Shown one piece after another: positions 34,382 to 43,143 of a stretch of DNA of 64,000 bases. How positions within the stretch are numbered: position 1 is the stretch's first letter; every line of letters begins with the position of its first letter. Both the position numbers and the translations under genes were made by a program. The stretch covers positions 1 through 64,000 of the forward strand of contig NZ_JAPRAQ010000010.1 of assembly GCF_029989365.1 (NCBI RefSeq), given 5' to 3'. The notes under the pieces are model-generated. The model was not told where the DNA came from. It was given only the letters and a program-made list of their open reading frames with translations, and ran no database searches. The DNA comes from Bradyrhizobium sp. Arg816 (lineage in GTDB: Bacteria; Pseudomonadota; Alphaproteobacteria; Rhizobiales; Xanthobacteraceae).

Positions 34382-35875
34382 ATGGCCACGGTGCAACTTC
34401 AAGGCATTCGCGAAGCCTTTACGTTCGACGACGTGCTGTTGAAACCGGGCCTGTCGGACGTCATGCCGGGCGAGGTCGACATCCGCTCCCGCGTCACCCG
34501 CGCCATTCCGCTCAACATCCCGATCATGGCGTCCGCCATGGACACGGTCACCGAAGCCCGCATGGCGATCGCCATGGCGCAGGCCGGCGGCCTCGGCGTC
34601 ATCCACCGCAATTTCGATCCCGAGGGGCAGGCCGCCCAGGTGCGGCAGGTCAAGCGCTACGAGTCGGGCATGGTGGTGAACCCGCTCACCATCAGCCCCG
34701 AGGCCACGCTCGACGATGCGCTCAAGCTGATGAGTGACCACGGCATCTCCGGTATTCCCGTCGTCACCGGTGCGAGCAAGAATACGCCCGGCAAGCTGGT
34801 CGGCATCCTCACCAACCGCGACGTGCGGTTTGCCACCGACCGCCGGCAAAAAGTCTCCGAGCTGATGACGCATGACGGCCTCGTCACCGTGCGCGAGAAT
34901 GTCAGCCAGGACGAGGCGCGGCGGATGCTGCATCAGCATCGCATCGAGAAGCTGCTCGTGGTCGACGAGCAATATCGCTGCGTCGGCCTGATCACCGTGA
35001 AGGACATGGAGAAGGCGGTCGCCCATCCGCTCGCCTGCAAGGACGCACAGGGCCGCCTGCGCGTCGCCGCCGCCACCACCGTCGGCGACACCGGCTTCGA
35101 GCGCACCGAGCGCCTGATCGATGCCGGCGTCGACCTCGTCGTCGTCGACACCGCGCATGGCCACTCCCGCCACGTGCTGCATGCGGTCAACCGCATCAAG
35201 CGCCTGTCCAACTCCGTGCAGGTCGTTGCCGGCAACGTCGCCACCACCGAGGGCGCACAGGCGCTGATCGATGCGGGCGCGGACTGCATCAAGGTCGGCA
35301 TCGGCCCGGGCTCGATCTGCACCACGCGCATCGTCGCCGGCGTCGGCGTTCCCCAGCTCACCGCGATCATGGATGCGGTCGAGGCTGCAAAGAAGTCCGA
35401 CATTCCCATCATTGCCGACGGCGGCATCAAGTTCTCCGGTGACCTTGCGAAGGCGCTCGCCGCCGGCGCCGACATCGCGATGGTCGGCTCGCTGCTCGCC
35501 GGCACCGACGAGACCCCCGGCGAAGTGTTCTTGTGGCAGGGCCGTTCCTACAAGGCCTATCGCGGCATGGGCTCGGTCGGCGCGATGGCGCGGGGATCTG
35601 CCGACCGCTACTTCCAGCAGGACATCAAGGACACGCTCAAGCTCGTGCCTGAAGGCATCGAGGGCCAGGTGCCCTACAAGGGCCCGGTCGGCAACGTCAT
35701 GCACCAGCTCGCCGGCGGCTTGCGCGCCGCGATGGGCTATGTCGGCGCAAAGGACATGAAGGACCTGCACGAGAAGGCCCAGTTCGTCCGCATCACCGGC
35801 GCGGGCCTGCGCGAAAGCCACGTCCACGACGTGACGATCACGCGCGAGAGCCCGAACTATCCGGGCGCGGGTTAG
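34382..35875 (+). CDS. guaB: IMP dehydrogenase
   Basis: 497 aa, the standard size. Seen: FTFDDVLLKPGLSDVMP at the N-terminus, two CBS domains (about residues 95-215), VVVDTAHGHS, the catalytic cysteine loop KVGIGPGSICTTR, IADGGIKFSGD, and GMGSVGAMARGSADRY for the flap. It converts IMP to XMP, committing purine flux to GMP. guaA lies 14 kb downstream rather than adjacent. Confidence 0.96.
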   Translation: MATVQLQGIREAFTFDDVLLKPGLSDVMPGEVDIRSRVTRAIPLNIPIMASAMDTVTEARMAIAMAQAGGLGVIHRNFDPEGQAAQVRQVKRYESGMVVNPLTISPEATLDDALKLMSDHGISGIPVVTGASKNTPGKLVGILTNRDVRFATDRRQKVSELMTHDGLVTVRENVSQDEARRMLHQHRIEKLLVVDEQYRCVGLITVKDMEKAVAHPLACKDAQGRLRVAAATTVGDTGFERTERLIDAGVDLVVVDTAHGHSRHVLHAVNRIKRLSNSVQVVAGNVATTEGAQALIDAGADCIKVGIGPGSICTTRIVAGVGVPQLTAIMDAVEAAKKSDIPIIADGGIKFSGDLAKALAAGADIAMVGSLLAGTDETPGEVFLWQGRSYKAYRGMGSVGAMARGSADRYFQQDIKDTLKLVPEGIEGQVPYKGPVGNVMHQLAGGLRAAMGYVGAKDMKDLHEKAQFVRITGAGLRESHVHDVTITRESPNYPGAG

Positions 35876-35931
35876 GCCTCGCTCGGCATTCGGCTGCGCG
35901 TCGGTTGCGGCGCGCTCGCCGCAATGACGGT

Positions 35932-36045
35932 GTCATTCCCCGCGAAGGCGGGGAATCCAGTACGCCGCGGCTTCTCGGTTCAATCACAGCTGCCTCTGGA
36001 ATACTGGATCGCCCGCTCCAGTGCGCGCAAGGCGGGCGATGACAG
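35932..36045. repeat. Palindromic intergenic repeat, family 2 (copy 1)
   Basis: Contains GTCATTCCCCGCGAAGGCGG, CCAGTACGCCGCGGCTTCTC, CTGGAATACTGGATCGCCCG and GGCGGGCGATGACAG. The same blocks occur in reverse orientation at 49121-49223. A family 1 element follows 30 bases later. Confidence 0.8.
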
Positions 36046-36075
36046 TGAGTGTGTGGGCGGCGCCTGCCACAAGCT

Positions 36076-36160
36076 CGTCATTGCGAGGAGCGTCAGCGAC
36101 GAAGCAATCCAGTCCTTTTATGTTGACGAGACTGGATTGCTTCGCTTCGCTCGCAATGAC
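36076..36160. repeat. Palindromic intergenic repeat, family 1 (copy 3)
   Basis: CGTCATTGCGAGGAGCGTCA and GAAGCAATCCAG on the left pair with CTGGATTGCTTCGC and CGCAATGAC on the right, as in the copies at 185-270 and 7975-8061. It ends 18 bases before the oxidoreductase start. Confidence 0.8.
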
Positions 36161-36178
36161 AGAAAAGTGGAGGAAGCC

Positions 36179-37201
36179 ATGTCCCAAGCAAAACGCATCG
36201 TTCTCGCCGCGCGTCCCGTCGGCGAGCCCAAGCCATCCGATTTCCGCATCGAGGAATTCGCAGTCCCGGCGCCCGGCGCGGGGGAAGTCCTGCTGCGCAC
36301 GATCTGGCTCTCGCTCGATCCCTATATGCGTGGACGCATGAGCGACGGTCCGTCCTACGCAGCACCTGTGCCGGTCGGCGGCCTGATGGAGGGCGAGGCG
36401 GTCAGCGAGGTCGCGGTCTCCAACCATCCTGATTTCGCCAAGGGCGACATCGTGCGAGCCCGTACCGGATGGCAGTCGCACGCGATCTCCAACGGCAAGG
36501 GCCTGATCAAGGTCGATCCCAAGCTCGGTCCGATCTCGACCTCCATCGGCGTGCTCGGCATGCCCGGCATGACCGCCTATACGGGCCTGCTCGACATCGG
36601 CAAGCCGCAGGAAGGCGAGACCGTCGTCGTCGCCGGTGCCTCCGGTGCGGTCGGGTCGGCCGTTGGCCAGATCGCGAAGATCAAGGGGGCGCGCGCGGTC
36701 GGCATCGCCGGCGGCAAGGACAAGTGCGACTACGTGGTGAAGGAGCTCGGCTTCGATGCCTGTCTCGATCACCGCGAAACCGATTTCGCCGCGAAGCTGA
36801 AGTTTGCCTGCCCGAAAGGCATCGACGTCTATTTCGAGAATGTCGGCGGCGCCGTGTTCGAGGCGGTCTTCCCGCTGCTCAATCCGTTCGCGCGCGTGCC
36901 GGTCTGCGGCTTGATCGCCCATTACAACGACACCGAGGCCAAGCCGCCGAAATGGGCGGCCAGCATGATGCGCGCGACGCTGACCAAGCGGCTCACCTTC
37001 CGAGGCTTCATCGTCTCCGACTTCGCCAACCGCCACGGCGACTTCCTGCGCGACATGTCCACCTGGGTCCGCGACGGCAAGGTCAAGTACAAGGAGTTCG
37101 TCACCGAGGGCCTGGAGAGCGCGCCCGGCGCCTTCATGGGGCTCCTGAAGGGCGCCAATTTCGGCAAGCAGCTGGTGCGGGTCGGGCAAGATAAAGCTTA
37201 A
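36179..37201 (+). CDS. NADP-dependent MDR oxidoreductase (CurA/prostaglandin reductase-like)
   Basis: 340 aa from the ATG at 36179 with GAGGAAG upstream. Seen: LSLDPYMRGRM, GVLGMPGMTAYTGLLDIGKP, VVAGASGAVGSAVGQIAKIKG (NADP-binding), DVYFENVGGAVFEAVFP and TFRGFIVSDF. These mark the zinc-independent leukotriene B4/alkenal reductase branch (YncB/CurA type), which reduces alpha,beta-unsaturated carbonyls. The longer open frame from 35924 runs through the palindromic repeats and is not genuine. Confidence 0.92.
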   Translation: MSQAKRIVLAARPVGEPKPSDFRIEEFAVPAPGAGEVLLRTIWLSLDPYMRGRMSDGPSYAAPVPVGGLMEGEAVSEVAVSNHPDFAKGDIVRARTGWQSHAISNGKGLIKVDPKLGPISTSIGVLGMPGMTAYTGLLDIGKPQEGETVVVAGASGAVGSAVGQIAKIKGARAVGIAGGKDKCDYVVKELGFDACLDHRETDFAAKLKFACPKGIDVYFENVGGAVFEAVFPLLNPFARVPVCGLIAHYNDTEAKPPKWAASMMRATLTKRLTFRGFIVSDFANRHGDFLRDMSTWVRDGKVKYKEFVTEGLESAPGAFMGLLKGANFGKQLVRVGQDKA

Positions 37202-37269
37202 CTGCAAGGCCTAGTTGCACGGGTGTCACACCCCGGATATCGATGGTTAACAAAGAGTGACCGATCGGC

Positions 37270-37298
37270 CACACCTGCCCGCAAAAGCCGCAGGTGTG
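37270..37298. promoter_or_regulatory. Hairpin between the oxidoreductase and the small membrane protein
   Basis: CACACCTGC (37270-37278) and GCAGGTGTG (37290-37298) form a perfect 9-bp stem with an 11-base loop, extended imperfectly by GACCGATCGG and CCGTCGGTTC. There is no T-run, so it is not a clear terminator. It might be an RNA structure in the leader of the downstream small gene. Confidence 0.45.
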
Positions 37299-37361
37299 AC
37301 CGTCGGTTCATTGACCGCAGAGTGAAGGCATTGAATCATCGCGCCTATTTTAGGTGCTGCG

Positions 37362-37658
37362 ATGTTAGAGATTGGTATTTTCAGCGTAATCCTTCTGGCT
37401 GCCGGCTATTGGGCGACCCTGTTCGTCATGGGCCGTCGCGACGACGTGATCCATGGCAAGTTCGTCCACGTCGACGAAGAGGGCGATTTCACGCCAGCCG
37501 CGATGCCGGCGCCACCACCGCCATTCCCGAAACGTCCGGGCAAAGCTGCGCAGCCTGACAAGGTCCAGCCTGCGAAGGCGGAGGCGAGGCCGGTGAACAG
37601 CGATGCGCTGCAATCGCTGCTGGCTGCGATCCAGCAGGATCTCAAGACCATCGCCTGA
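37362..37658 (+). CDS. Small membrane-anchored protein with proline-rich linker
   Basis: 98 aa. One N-terminal membrane helix (IFSVILLAAGYWATLFV), a short acidic segment (HVDEEGDF), a proline/alanine/lysine-rich linker and a C-terminal helix (SLLAAIQQDLKTIA). No known family is recognised. The organised layout and codon usage support a real gene. It converges with the LacI gene, nine bases apart. Confidence 0.6.
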   Translation: MLEIGIFSVILLAAGYWATLFVMGRRDDVIHGKFVHVDEEGDFTPAAMPAPPPPFPKRPGKAAQPDKVQPAKAEARPVNSDALQSLLAAIQQDLKTIA

Positions 37659-37667
37659 TCCGCAACC

Positions 37668-38732
37668 TCAGACGCTGCCGCGCTCGACCAGGAACAGCTC
37701 GACGGCGAGCCGCTGCTCGGCGCGTGGCGTGCCTGATAGCCGCGCCAGGAGTAGTTCGCCCGCGATCCGTCCCACAGCCGCCGCATCGAAGGAGATGGTG
37801 GTGAGACCAGGCGTGATCTGATCGGCGACGTCGTTGTCGCCGAAGCCGAGCAGCGCCAGATCGCGCGGCACCGAGAGGCCGCGGGCGCGGGCCTCGATCA
37901 GCGCGCCGGTCGCGAGCAGATCGTTGGCACAGAACACCGCGTCGACGTCGCCGCCGCGTTCAAGCAGGGCGGTGAAGGCGGCGCGGCCGTCGGCCAGTCC
38001 CGTGATCTCACCGACGCCGATCTCGTGGACGATCTCGAGGCCGAGGTGTGCGGCTGCGGCCCGAAAACCGTCGCGGCGCAGCGCGCCACGGCCGCTGCCG
38101 CGTCCGATGAAGGCGACGCGGCGATGTCCGGCTTCCGCCAGCCTGCGCGCCGCCATCGCGCCGGCATCCGCGTTAGGCAGGCCGACCAGCATGTCGATGG
38201 GGTCGCGCGGAAACGCCCAGGTCTCGATGACGGGAATGCCGAGCTCGAGCAGCGCGGCACGATTCTCCTCGAGCTCGATCACGCCGGTGAACATCACTGC
38301 TGCGGGGCGAATGCCGCGCAGCGACTGGATCATCGCGACTTCCTTGGCATAGGAGTAGGAGGTCTGGCCGACCAGCACCTCGAAACCCTCAGGCTCCAGC
38401 GTCGCGGCGAAGCTGCGCACCGCGAGCCCGAACTGCTGGCTGAGGATGTTGGAGACGAAGGCCATCACCACGTTCGAGCGCCCCGAGCGCAGCGCGCGCG
38501 CATGCGGGTTGGAGGCGTAACCGGTCGCCTCGATCACCTCGAGGATGCGCTCGCGGGTCTCGCGATTGACCTTCTCGGGGTGGCGCAGCACCCGCGACAC
38601 CGTGATCGGCGCAACGCCCGCGCGCTCCGCGACCTCCTCGATGCGCGGCGGCCGCCCGCTCGCGCTGGCGCGGCCGGGCGGCGCTGGAATGCGCACAACG
38701 TCGTCATAGGTCGGCTTTGCCGGATCGGTCAT
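37668..38732 (-). CDS. LacI-family transcriptional regulator
   Basis: 354 aa. HTH at residues 29-55 (IEEVAERAGVAPITVSRVLR with the hinge helix NPHARALRSGRSNVV), then a periplasmic-binding-protein-like sensor domain with VFCANDLLATGAL. It is last in an eight-gene minus-strand run whose first promoter carries a perfect 18-bp LacI-type palindrome (44487-44504), so it probably represses this operon and itself. The ligand is likely the imported substrate or a product. Its sensor half resembles GntR/IdnR-type members. Confidence 0.9.
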   Translation of the reverse strand: MTDPAKPTYDDVVRIPAPPGRASASGRPPRIEEVAERAGVAPITVSRVLRHPEKVNRETRERILEVIEATGYASNPHARALRSGRSNVVMAFVSNILSQQFGLAVRSFAATLEPEGFEVLVGQTSYSYAKEVAMIQSLRGIRPAAVMFTGVIELEENRAALLELGIPVIETWAFPRDPIDMLVGLPNADAGAMAARRLAEAGHRRVAFIGRGSGRGALRRDGFRAAAAHLGLEIVHEIGVGEITGLADGRAAFTALLERGGDVDAVFCANDLLATGALIEARARGLSVPRDLALLGFGDNDVADQITPGLTTISFDAAAVGRIAGELLLARLSGTPRAEQRLAVELFLVERGSV

Positions 38733-38773
38733 CGAATCCCGAGTGTAATCGCAGTCGGTATCGTCTCCAAAAC

Positions 38774-39802
38774 TCAGCGCGCTGAAACCTCGTCGCGCGA
38801 CAGCGCGCGGCCGACCTGGACCAGGCAGTCGCCGCTCTGGCTGTCGGTGTGCAGGCGCTGCGAGATCACGATGCCGTCGGCGGGGAAGCGCAGCACCTCT
38901 TCCGGCAGCTCCGGGCGCTCGAAATCATGGTACCAGCCGGCGACGTCGCCGGCCGCAACCCGCGCGCCGACCATGACGGCGGGCTCGAACCAGCCGCGAC
39001 GGGTCGCGAACACTGCCTGCGCATGGCTTTGCAGCGCCAGCAATTCGGTGGCGCGTTCGACCGGCGCATGCGGGCCCAGCACCGGCGCCTGGACAATGCC
39101 AAGCGCGAGCAACAGCCGGTCGATCGCGCGCGCGGTGAGCGCCATGGTCTGCGGCGTGACGGTGCCGCCGCCGCCGAATTCACCGGAGAGTCCGATCGCG
39201 CCGGCGCGCGCGGCCGCGGCCATCGAGGTCGGAGCGGTCGCGCCGTTCTCGGCGACGAAGGCGAAGGGCATCCCCACCCCCTCCATCAGGCGCAGCGCGT
39301 GGCCGAACATCTCGGGCGGCCCCTGCCGCTCGATCAGCGCGCAAGGCACATGCGCCATCGAGGTGCCGCCGGAGTGGATGTCGAAGACGACGTCATGGCG
39401 CGGAAACAGCTCGTGCTCAAGGAAGTGCGCAAGCCGGAATGTCGGCGTGCCCGCGGCATCGCCGGGGAAGGCGCGGTTGAGGTTGCCTTCGTCGAGCGGC
39501 GAGCGGCGCCGCGCCGCCATCACGGCCGGCCAATTGGCGAAGGGCAGGATGGTGATCTCGCCTTTGACGTCCTCTGCATCGAGCCGGCGATACAGCCGCG
39601 TCAGCGCGATCTCGCCCTCATATTCGTCGCCGTGATTGCCGGCCATCAAAAGCAGTTTGGGCCCGGCGCCGTTCTTGATCCGGAAGATCGGGATCTTGAG
39701 CTGGTAGTAGGGGGAGCGATCGATCGAGAAGGGAATGCCGAGATGGCCCGACCATTTCTGGTCTTTCTCGAAATCGATCTCGTGGAAAAGTCCGGTATGC
39801 AT
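38774..39802 (-). CDS. Zinc deacylase, AstE/AspA (DoeB-like) family
   Basis: 342 aa from the ATG at 39802. Zinc-site motifs: MAGNHGDEYEGE (His, Glu), LNRAFPGDAAGT, and FDIHSGGT (His); the catalytic Glu is probably in GLSGEFGGGG. Family members remove succinyl or acetyl groups from amino acid amines, and DoeB deacetylates N-acetyl-diaminobutyrate. Here it is encoded with an amino acid importer, RidA and a PLP deaminase, suggesting it deacylates an imported N-acyl amino acid. The specific acyl group is unknown. Confidence 0.82.
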   Translation of the reverse strand: MHTGLFHEIDFEKDQKWSGHLGIPFSIDRSPYYQLKIPIFRIKNGAGPKLLLMAGNHGDEYEGEIALTRLYRRLDAEDVKGEITILPFANWPAVMAARRRSPLDEGNLNRAFPGDAAGTPTFRLAHFLEHELFPRHDVVFDIHSGGTSMAHVPCALIERQGPPEMFGHALRLMEGVGMPFAFVAENGATAPTSMAAAARAGAIGLSGEFGGGGTVTPQTMALTARAIDRLLLALGIVQAPVLGPHAPVERATELLALQSHAQAVFATRRGWFEPAVMVGARVAAGDVAGWYHDFERPELPEEVLRFPADGIVISQRLHTDSQSGDCLVQVGRALSRDEVSAR

Positions 39803-39864
39803 GGCTTGCCTCGCGGCCGCGCCGTCGCCGGCGCCGGCCAAAGGTTGAAGGGATGGCGGTGCCT

Positions 39865-40209
39865 TTACAGCAAGGCGACAGCGGTCATCTCGACGCGCAA
39901 ATCGGGATCGGCGAGGCGGGCTTCGACGCAGGCGCGCGCCGGCGGATTGGCCGGATCGATCCAGGCATCGTAGACCGAGTTCATGGTGTCGAAGTCGGTG
40001 ATATGAGGCAGGAAGACGTTGACCGCGATCAGCTTGGAGCGGTCCGAGCCGGCCTCCTTCAGCAACGCGTCGATCTTGGCGAGCACCTGCTGGGTCTGCG
40101 ACACGATGCCGGCCTTGCGGTCATCGGCGACCTGGCCTGCGATGTGCACCATGCCGCCTGCGGCGACGGCCTGGCTCATGCGCGATCCGACGACGTAACG
40201 TTTGATCAT
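39865..40209 (-). CDS. RidA/YjgF-family enamine/imine deaminase
   Basis: 114 aa from the ATG at 40209 (MIKRYVVGSRMSQAV). Seen: VHIAGQVADD, QTQQVLAKIDALLKEAGS, VNVFLPHITDFDTMNSVYDAW and the signature PPARACVEARLADPDLRVEM, with the arginine that binds the substrate carboxylate. RidA proteins hydrolyse reactive 2-aminoacrylate and similar imines released by PLP dehydratases. That fits the PLP enzyme at the head of this operon. Confidence 0.9.
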   Translation of the reverse strand: MIKRYVVGSRMSQAVAAGGMVHIAGQVADDRKAGIVSQTQQVLAKIDALLKEAGSDRSKLIAVNVFLPHITDFDTMNSVYDAWIDPANPPARACVEARLADPDLRVEMTAVALL

Positions 40210-40265
40210 CTTGAATACTCCCGGTGAAGATTGGCTCCCGCATGACGCGGGAGCCGCATGTGAAT

Positions 40266-41063
40266 TTACAGCGTCGGCAGCGCCTGCTCTTCCTTGAACC
40301 ACTTCAGTTGCAACGCGCCGAGCTTGCCGTTGAGCTTGTTGAAGAAGATGTCGGTGTTGATCCAGTTGAGCAGGTTCTGCTCGCCCTGGCGCACGCCGAC
40401 ATGAGCAGGCGACTGGCGGATCAGGAATTTCAGCTCGACCTCCTTGGTCGGGTTCTGGTCCTGCACCTTCAGCGCGATGGCGCTGTTCTCGGCGAAGGTA
40501 TCGGCCTGTCCCGCGAGGAACGCGGCGAGTGCCGCCGGCGTATCCTCGAAACGCACCAGCTTTACCTTCGGCGCATTGTCGGTGAGCCAGACGTCGAGCG
40601 TCGAGCCCTTGGACACGGCGACGCTGCGGCCGTCGAGATTGTCGGGCTTCTTGCCGGTCGCGGCCGGAATTGCCTTGGCACCATAGACGCCGAGATTCAC
40701 CACGGCATAAGGCTGCGAGAACATCACCTGCTGGGCGCGCTCCGGCGTAGCGCCGAGGCCCGCGATCAGGATGTCGATCTTGTCCGAGAGCAGGCTCGGG
40801 ATGCGCGCTGCGCCCGTTACCGGCACGAACTCGAGCTTGACGCCCATGTCGGCGGCGATCAGCCGGGCGAGATCGGCGTCGAGGCCCGCGATCTCGGCCT
40901 TTTCGTCCTTGAAGCCCCAGGGCGCGGCATCGGTCAGCAGGCCGACACGCAGCTTGCCCGCGCCGAGCACGTCCTGGAGCTTGTCGGCCTGCGCGAGGGT
41001 GGGGGCAGCGAGCACGGCGAGCGCCGTGGCTGCGATCGCAAAGAGGGATTTCAGTGGTCTCAT
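40266..41063 (-). CDS. Amino acid ABC transporter substrate-binding protein
   Basis: 265 aa. Signal peptide (LFAIAATALAVLAAPTLAQA) followed by a family 3 solute-binding fold: LRVGLLTDAAPWGFKDE, GLDADLARLIAADMGVKLEF, LLSDKIDILIAGLGATPERA, DGRSVAVSKGST. It binds a polar amino acid or derivative in the periplasm and delivers it to the two permeases encoded upstream. The start (ATG at 41063) is fixed by the signal peptide. Confidence 0.92.
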   Translation of the reverse strand: MRPLKSLFAIAATALAVLAAPTLAQADKLQDVLGAGKLRVGLLTDAAPWGFKDEKAEIAGLDADLARLIAADMGVKLEFVPVTGAARIPSLLSDKIDILIAGLGATPERAQQVMFSQPYAVVNLGVYGAKAIPAATGKKPDNLDGRSVAVSKGSTLDVWLTDNAPKVKLVRFEDTPAALAAFLAGQADTFAENSAIALKVQDQNPTKEVELKFLIRQSPAHVGVRQGEQNLLNWINTDIFFNKLNGKLGALQLKWFKEEQALPTL

Positions 41064-41094
41064 GGCTCTCTCCTGATCGGGGATTGGTGGATGG

Positions 41095-41823
41095 TTATTT
41101 GGCGGACGCGATGAAGCTAGCGAGCTCGGGGGTCTCAGGATTGGCGAACAGTTTTGCCGGCGGTCCTTGTTCCCAGACGCGGCCCTGATGCATGAAGACG
41201 ATGCGGTCGGCGACGTTGCGGGCAAAGCCCATTTCGTGGGTGACGAGGATCATGGTCATGCCCTGCTTCGCCATCGCCTCCATCACCTTCAGCACTTCGC
41301 CGACGAGCTCGGGGTCGAGCGCGGAGGTGACCTCGTCGAACAGCATGAGGTGAGGGGCCATGGCGAGGCAGCGCGCAATGGCGACGCGCTGCTGCTGGCC
41401 ACCGGAGAGCTGCTCCGGCCAGGCGTCGATCTTGTCGGCGAGACCGACGCGGGTGAGCACGTCCTCGGCCAGCGCCCGCGCGCGGGCCTTGTCGATGCGG
41501 CCGGTGAGGAGCGGAGCCAGCGTGATGTTGCGCTCGACCTTCAGGTGCGGAAACAAATTGAACGCCTGGAACACGATGCCGACGCGCTGACGGAATGCCT
41601 TCAGGTCAGGCATCCTGGCGTGGACCCTCTCGCCCTCGACGCGGATCTCGCCGGAATCGACGGTCTCGAGCGCGTTGATGCAGCGGAGCAGCGTCGACTT
41701 GCCCGAGCCGGAGCGGCCGATGATCGTGACGATCTCGCCTTCCTCGACGTCGAGCGAGACGCCCTTGAGCACCTCGACCTTGCCGAATGTCTTGTGCACG
41801 TCGCGGATTTCAACGAGAGCCAT
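41095..41823 (-). CDS. Polar amino acid ABC transporter ATP-binding protein (GlnQ-like)
   Basis: 242 aa. Walker A GRSGSGKSTLLRC, Q-loop VFQAFNLFPHL, signature LSGGQQQRVAIARCL, Walker B LMLFDEVTSALDPE, H-loop VTHEMGFA. This is the GlnQ/HisP type. It overlaps the preceding permease by 14 bases, indicating coupled translation. Confidence 0.95.
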   Translation of the reverse strand: MALVEIRDVHKTFGKVEVLKGVSLDVEEGEIVTIIGRSGSGKSTLLRCINALETVDSGEIRVEGERVHARMPDLKAFRQRVGIVFQAFNLFPHLKVERNITLAPLLTGRIDKARARALAEDVLTRVGLADKIDAWPEQLSGGQQQRVAIARCLAMAPHLMLFDEVTSALDPELVGEVLKVMEAMAKQGMTMILVTHEMGFARNVADRIVFMHQGRVWEQGPPAKLFANPETPELASFIASAK

Positions 41824-42460
41824 CGAGGCGGGCCTCCAAAGAGCGGGACCAGAGCGTGAGCGGCAGGCACAGCGCGAAATAGATCGCGGCGACCAGCGCG
41901 TAGGTGAGCAGCGGCTGGAACGTCGCCGCGCTCACCACCTGGCCGGCGCGGGCAAGCTCGACGAAGCCGAGGATCGAGGCGAGCGAGGTGCCCTTGATCA
42001 GCTGCACCAGGAAGCCGACGGTCGGCGGCAGCGACAGCCGCAGTGCCTGCGGCGCGATGATGTGACGGAATTGCTGCCAGGCGGAGAGGCCGAGACAGCT
42101 GCCTGCCTCCCATTGCGCCTGCTTCACGGCTTCCAGCCCGCCGCGCCAGATCTCGCCGAGGAAGGCGGCGGTGTAGAGCGTGTAGGCGACGGTGACGGCA
42201 ACGAGGGCCGGCACCTGGATGCCGAGGAACATCGGCATGCCGAAATAGAAGAAGAACAAGAGCCCGAGCAGCGGCACGCTTTGGACGATCTGGATGCACG
42301 CCGCCATCGTCCAGCGCAGGCCGGCGAAGCGGCTGATGCGGCCCGTGGCGAACGCCAGCGCCAGCGGCGCACCGAAGGCGAGCGCGAGCACGACGAGCGC
42401 AACGGTCCAGCGCAGCGCCGCAAACAGCGAGACGAAGTCGATGAGGGAGAAGGATCGCAT
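41810..42460 (-). CDS. Amino acid ABC transporter permease (second)
   Basis: 216 aa, about five membrane helices. HisM/GlnP-type signature: VQSVPLLGLLFFFYFGMP, AAFLGEIWRGGLEAV and the EAA loop GLSAWQQFRHIIAPQALRL. It should form a heterodimer with the permease encoded 10 bases upstream. Confidence 0.92.
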   Translation of the reverse strand: MRSFSLIDFVSLFAALRWTVALVVLALAFGAPLALAFATGRISRFAGLRWTMAACIQIVQSVPLLGLLFFFYFGMPMFLGIQVPALVAVTVAYTLYTAAFLGEIWRGGLEAVKQAQWEAGSCLGLSAWQQFRHIIAPQALRLSLPPTVGFLVQLIKGTSLASILGFVELARAGQVVSAATFQPLLTYALVAAIYFALCLPLTLWSRSLEARLDGSR

Positions 42461-42470
42461 CGCTGTCCCC

Positions 42471-43130
42471 TCAGCGCCGCCGCGGCCAGCGGAAGGCCGC
42501 CAGACCGATGATGGCGAACAGCGCCTTGAACGACATCGCCATTGCGAAATAGACCACGCAGATCACCGCATAGACCTCGAAGCTGCGATAGGTGCGGCTC
42601 TCGATGAAGCCCGCGACATGGAACAGCTCGTCGGCCGCGACCTGCGAGGCGAGCGAGGTGCCGAGCAGCAGCAGGACGAACTGGCTGGTCACGGCCGGAT
42701 AGGCGTTGCGCAGCGCCGGCGGCAGCAGGATGTGGCGGAACACCTGCCAACCCGACAGGCCAAGGCACTGGCCGGCCTCGATCTGGTTCTTCGGCACGGA
42801 GTCGAGGCCGGCGCGGATGATCTCGACCGAATAGGCGCCGAAATAGAGCGACAGCGCGACGGCGGCGGCTTCGAACGCCGGCAGCTTCAGGCCGAAATTC
42901 GGCAGCACGAAGAAGACGATGAAGATCTGGATCAGCGACGGCGTGTTGCGGAACAGCTCGATGTAGCCGCGCACCAGCCAGCGCAACGGCGTGATGCGGC
43001 CGTTCAGCGCGACCGCGCCGGCAACACCGATCAGAAGCCCGGCCAGCGCCGCGATCACCGTCAGCTCGAGCGTGACGATGGCCCCGTCGATGAGCTGGTT
43101 CTGATAGCGCCACAGCGGCAGGAAATTCAT
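42471..43130 (-). CDS. Amino acid ABC transporter permease (first)
   Basis: 219 aa, HisQ/GlnP type. Seen: TLELTVIAALAGLLIGVAG, YIELFRNTPSLIQIFIVFF, AYSVEIIRAGLDSVPKNQIEAG and the EAA loop GLSGWQVFRHILLPPALR. It starts 13 bases after the deaminase stop. Confidence 0.92.
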   Translation of the reverse strand: MNFLPLWRYQNQLIDGAIVTLELTVIAALAGLLIGVAGAVALNGRITPLRWLVRGYIELFRNTPSLIQIFIVFFVLPNFGLKLPAFEAAAVALSLYFGAYSVEIIRAGLDSVPKNQIEAGQCLGLSGWQVFRHILLPPALRNAYPAVTSQFVLLLLGTSLASQVAADELFHVAGFIESRTYRSFEVYAVICVVYFAMAMSFKALFAIIGLAAFRWPRRR

Positions 43131-43143
43131 CGCGCGAGCCGCC

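Noticed and set aside
38025..39635. A 536-aa plus-strand frame opposite the LacI and deacylase genes
   Set aside because: The minus-strand genes have clear motifs. This frame has none and crosses both.
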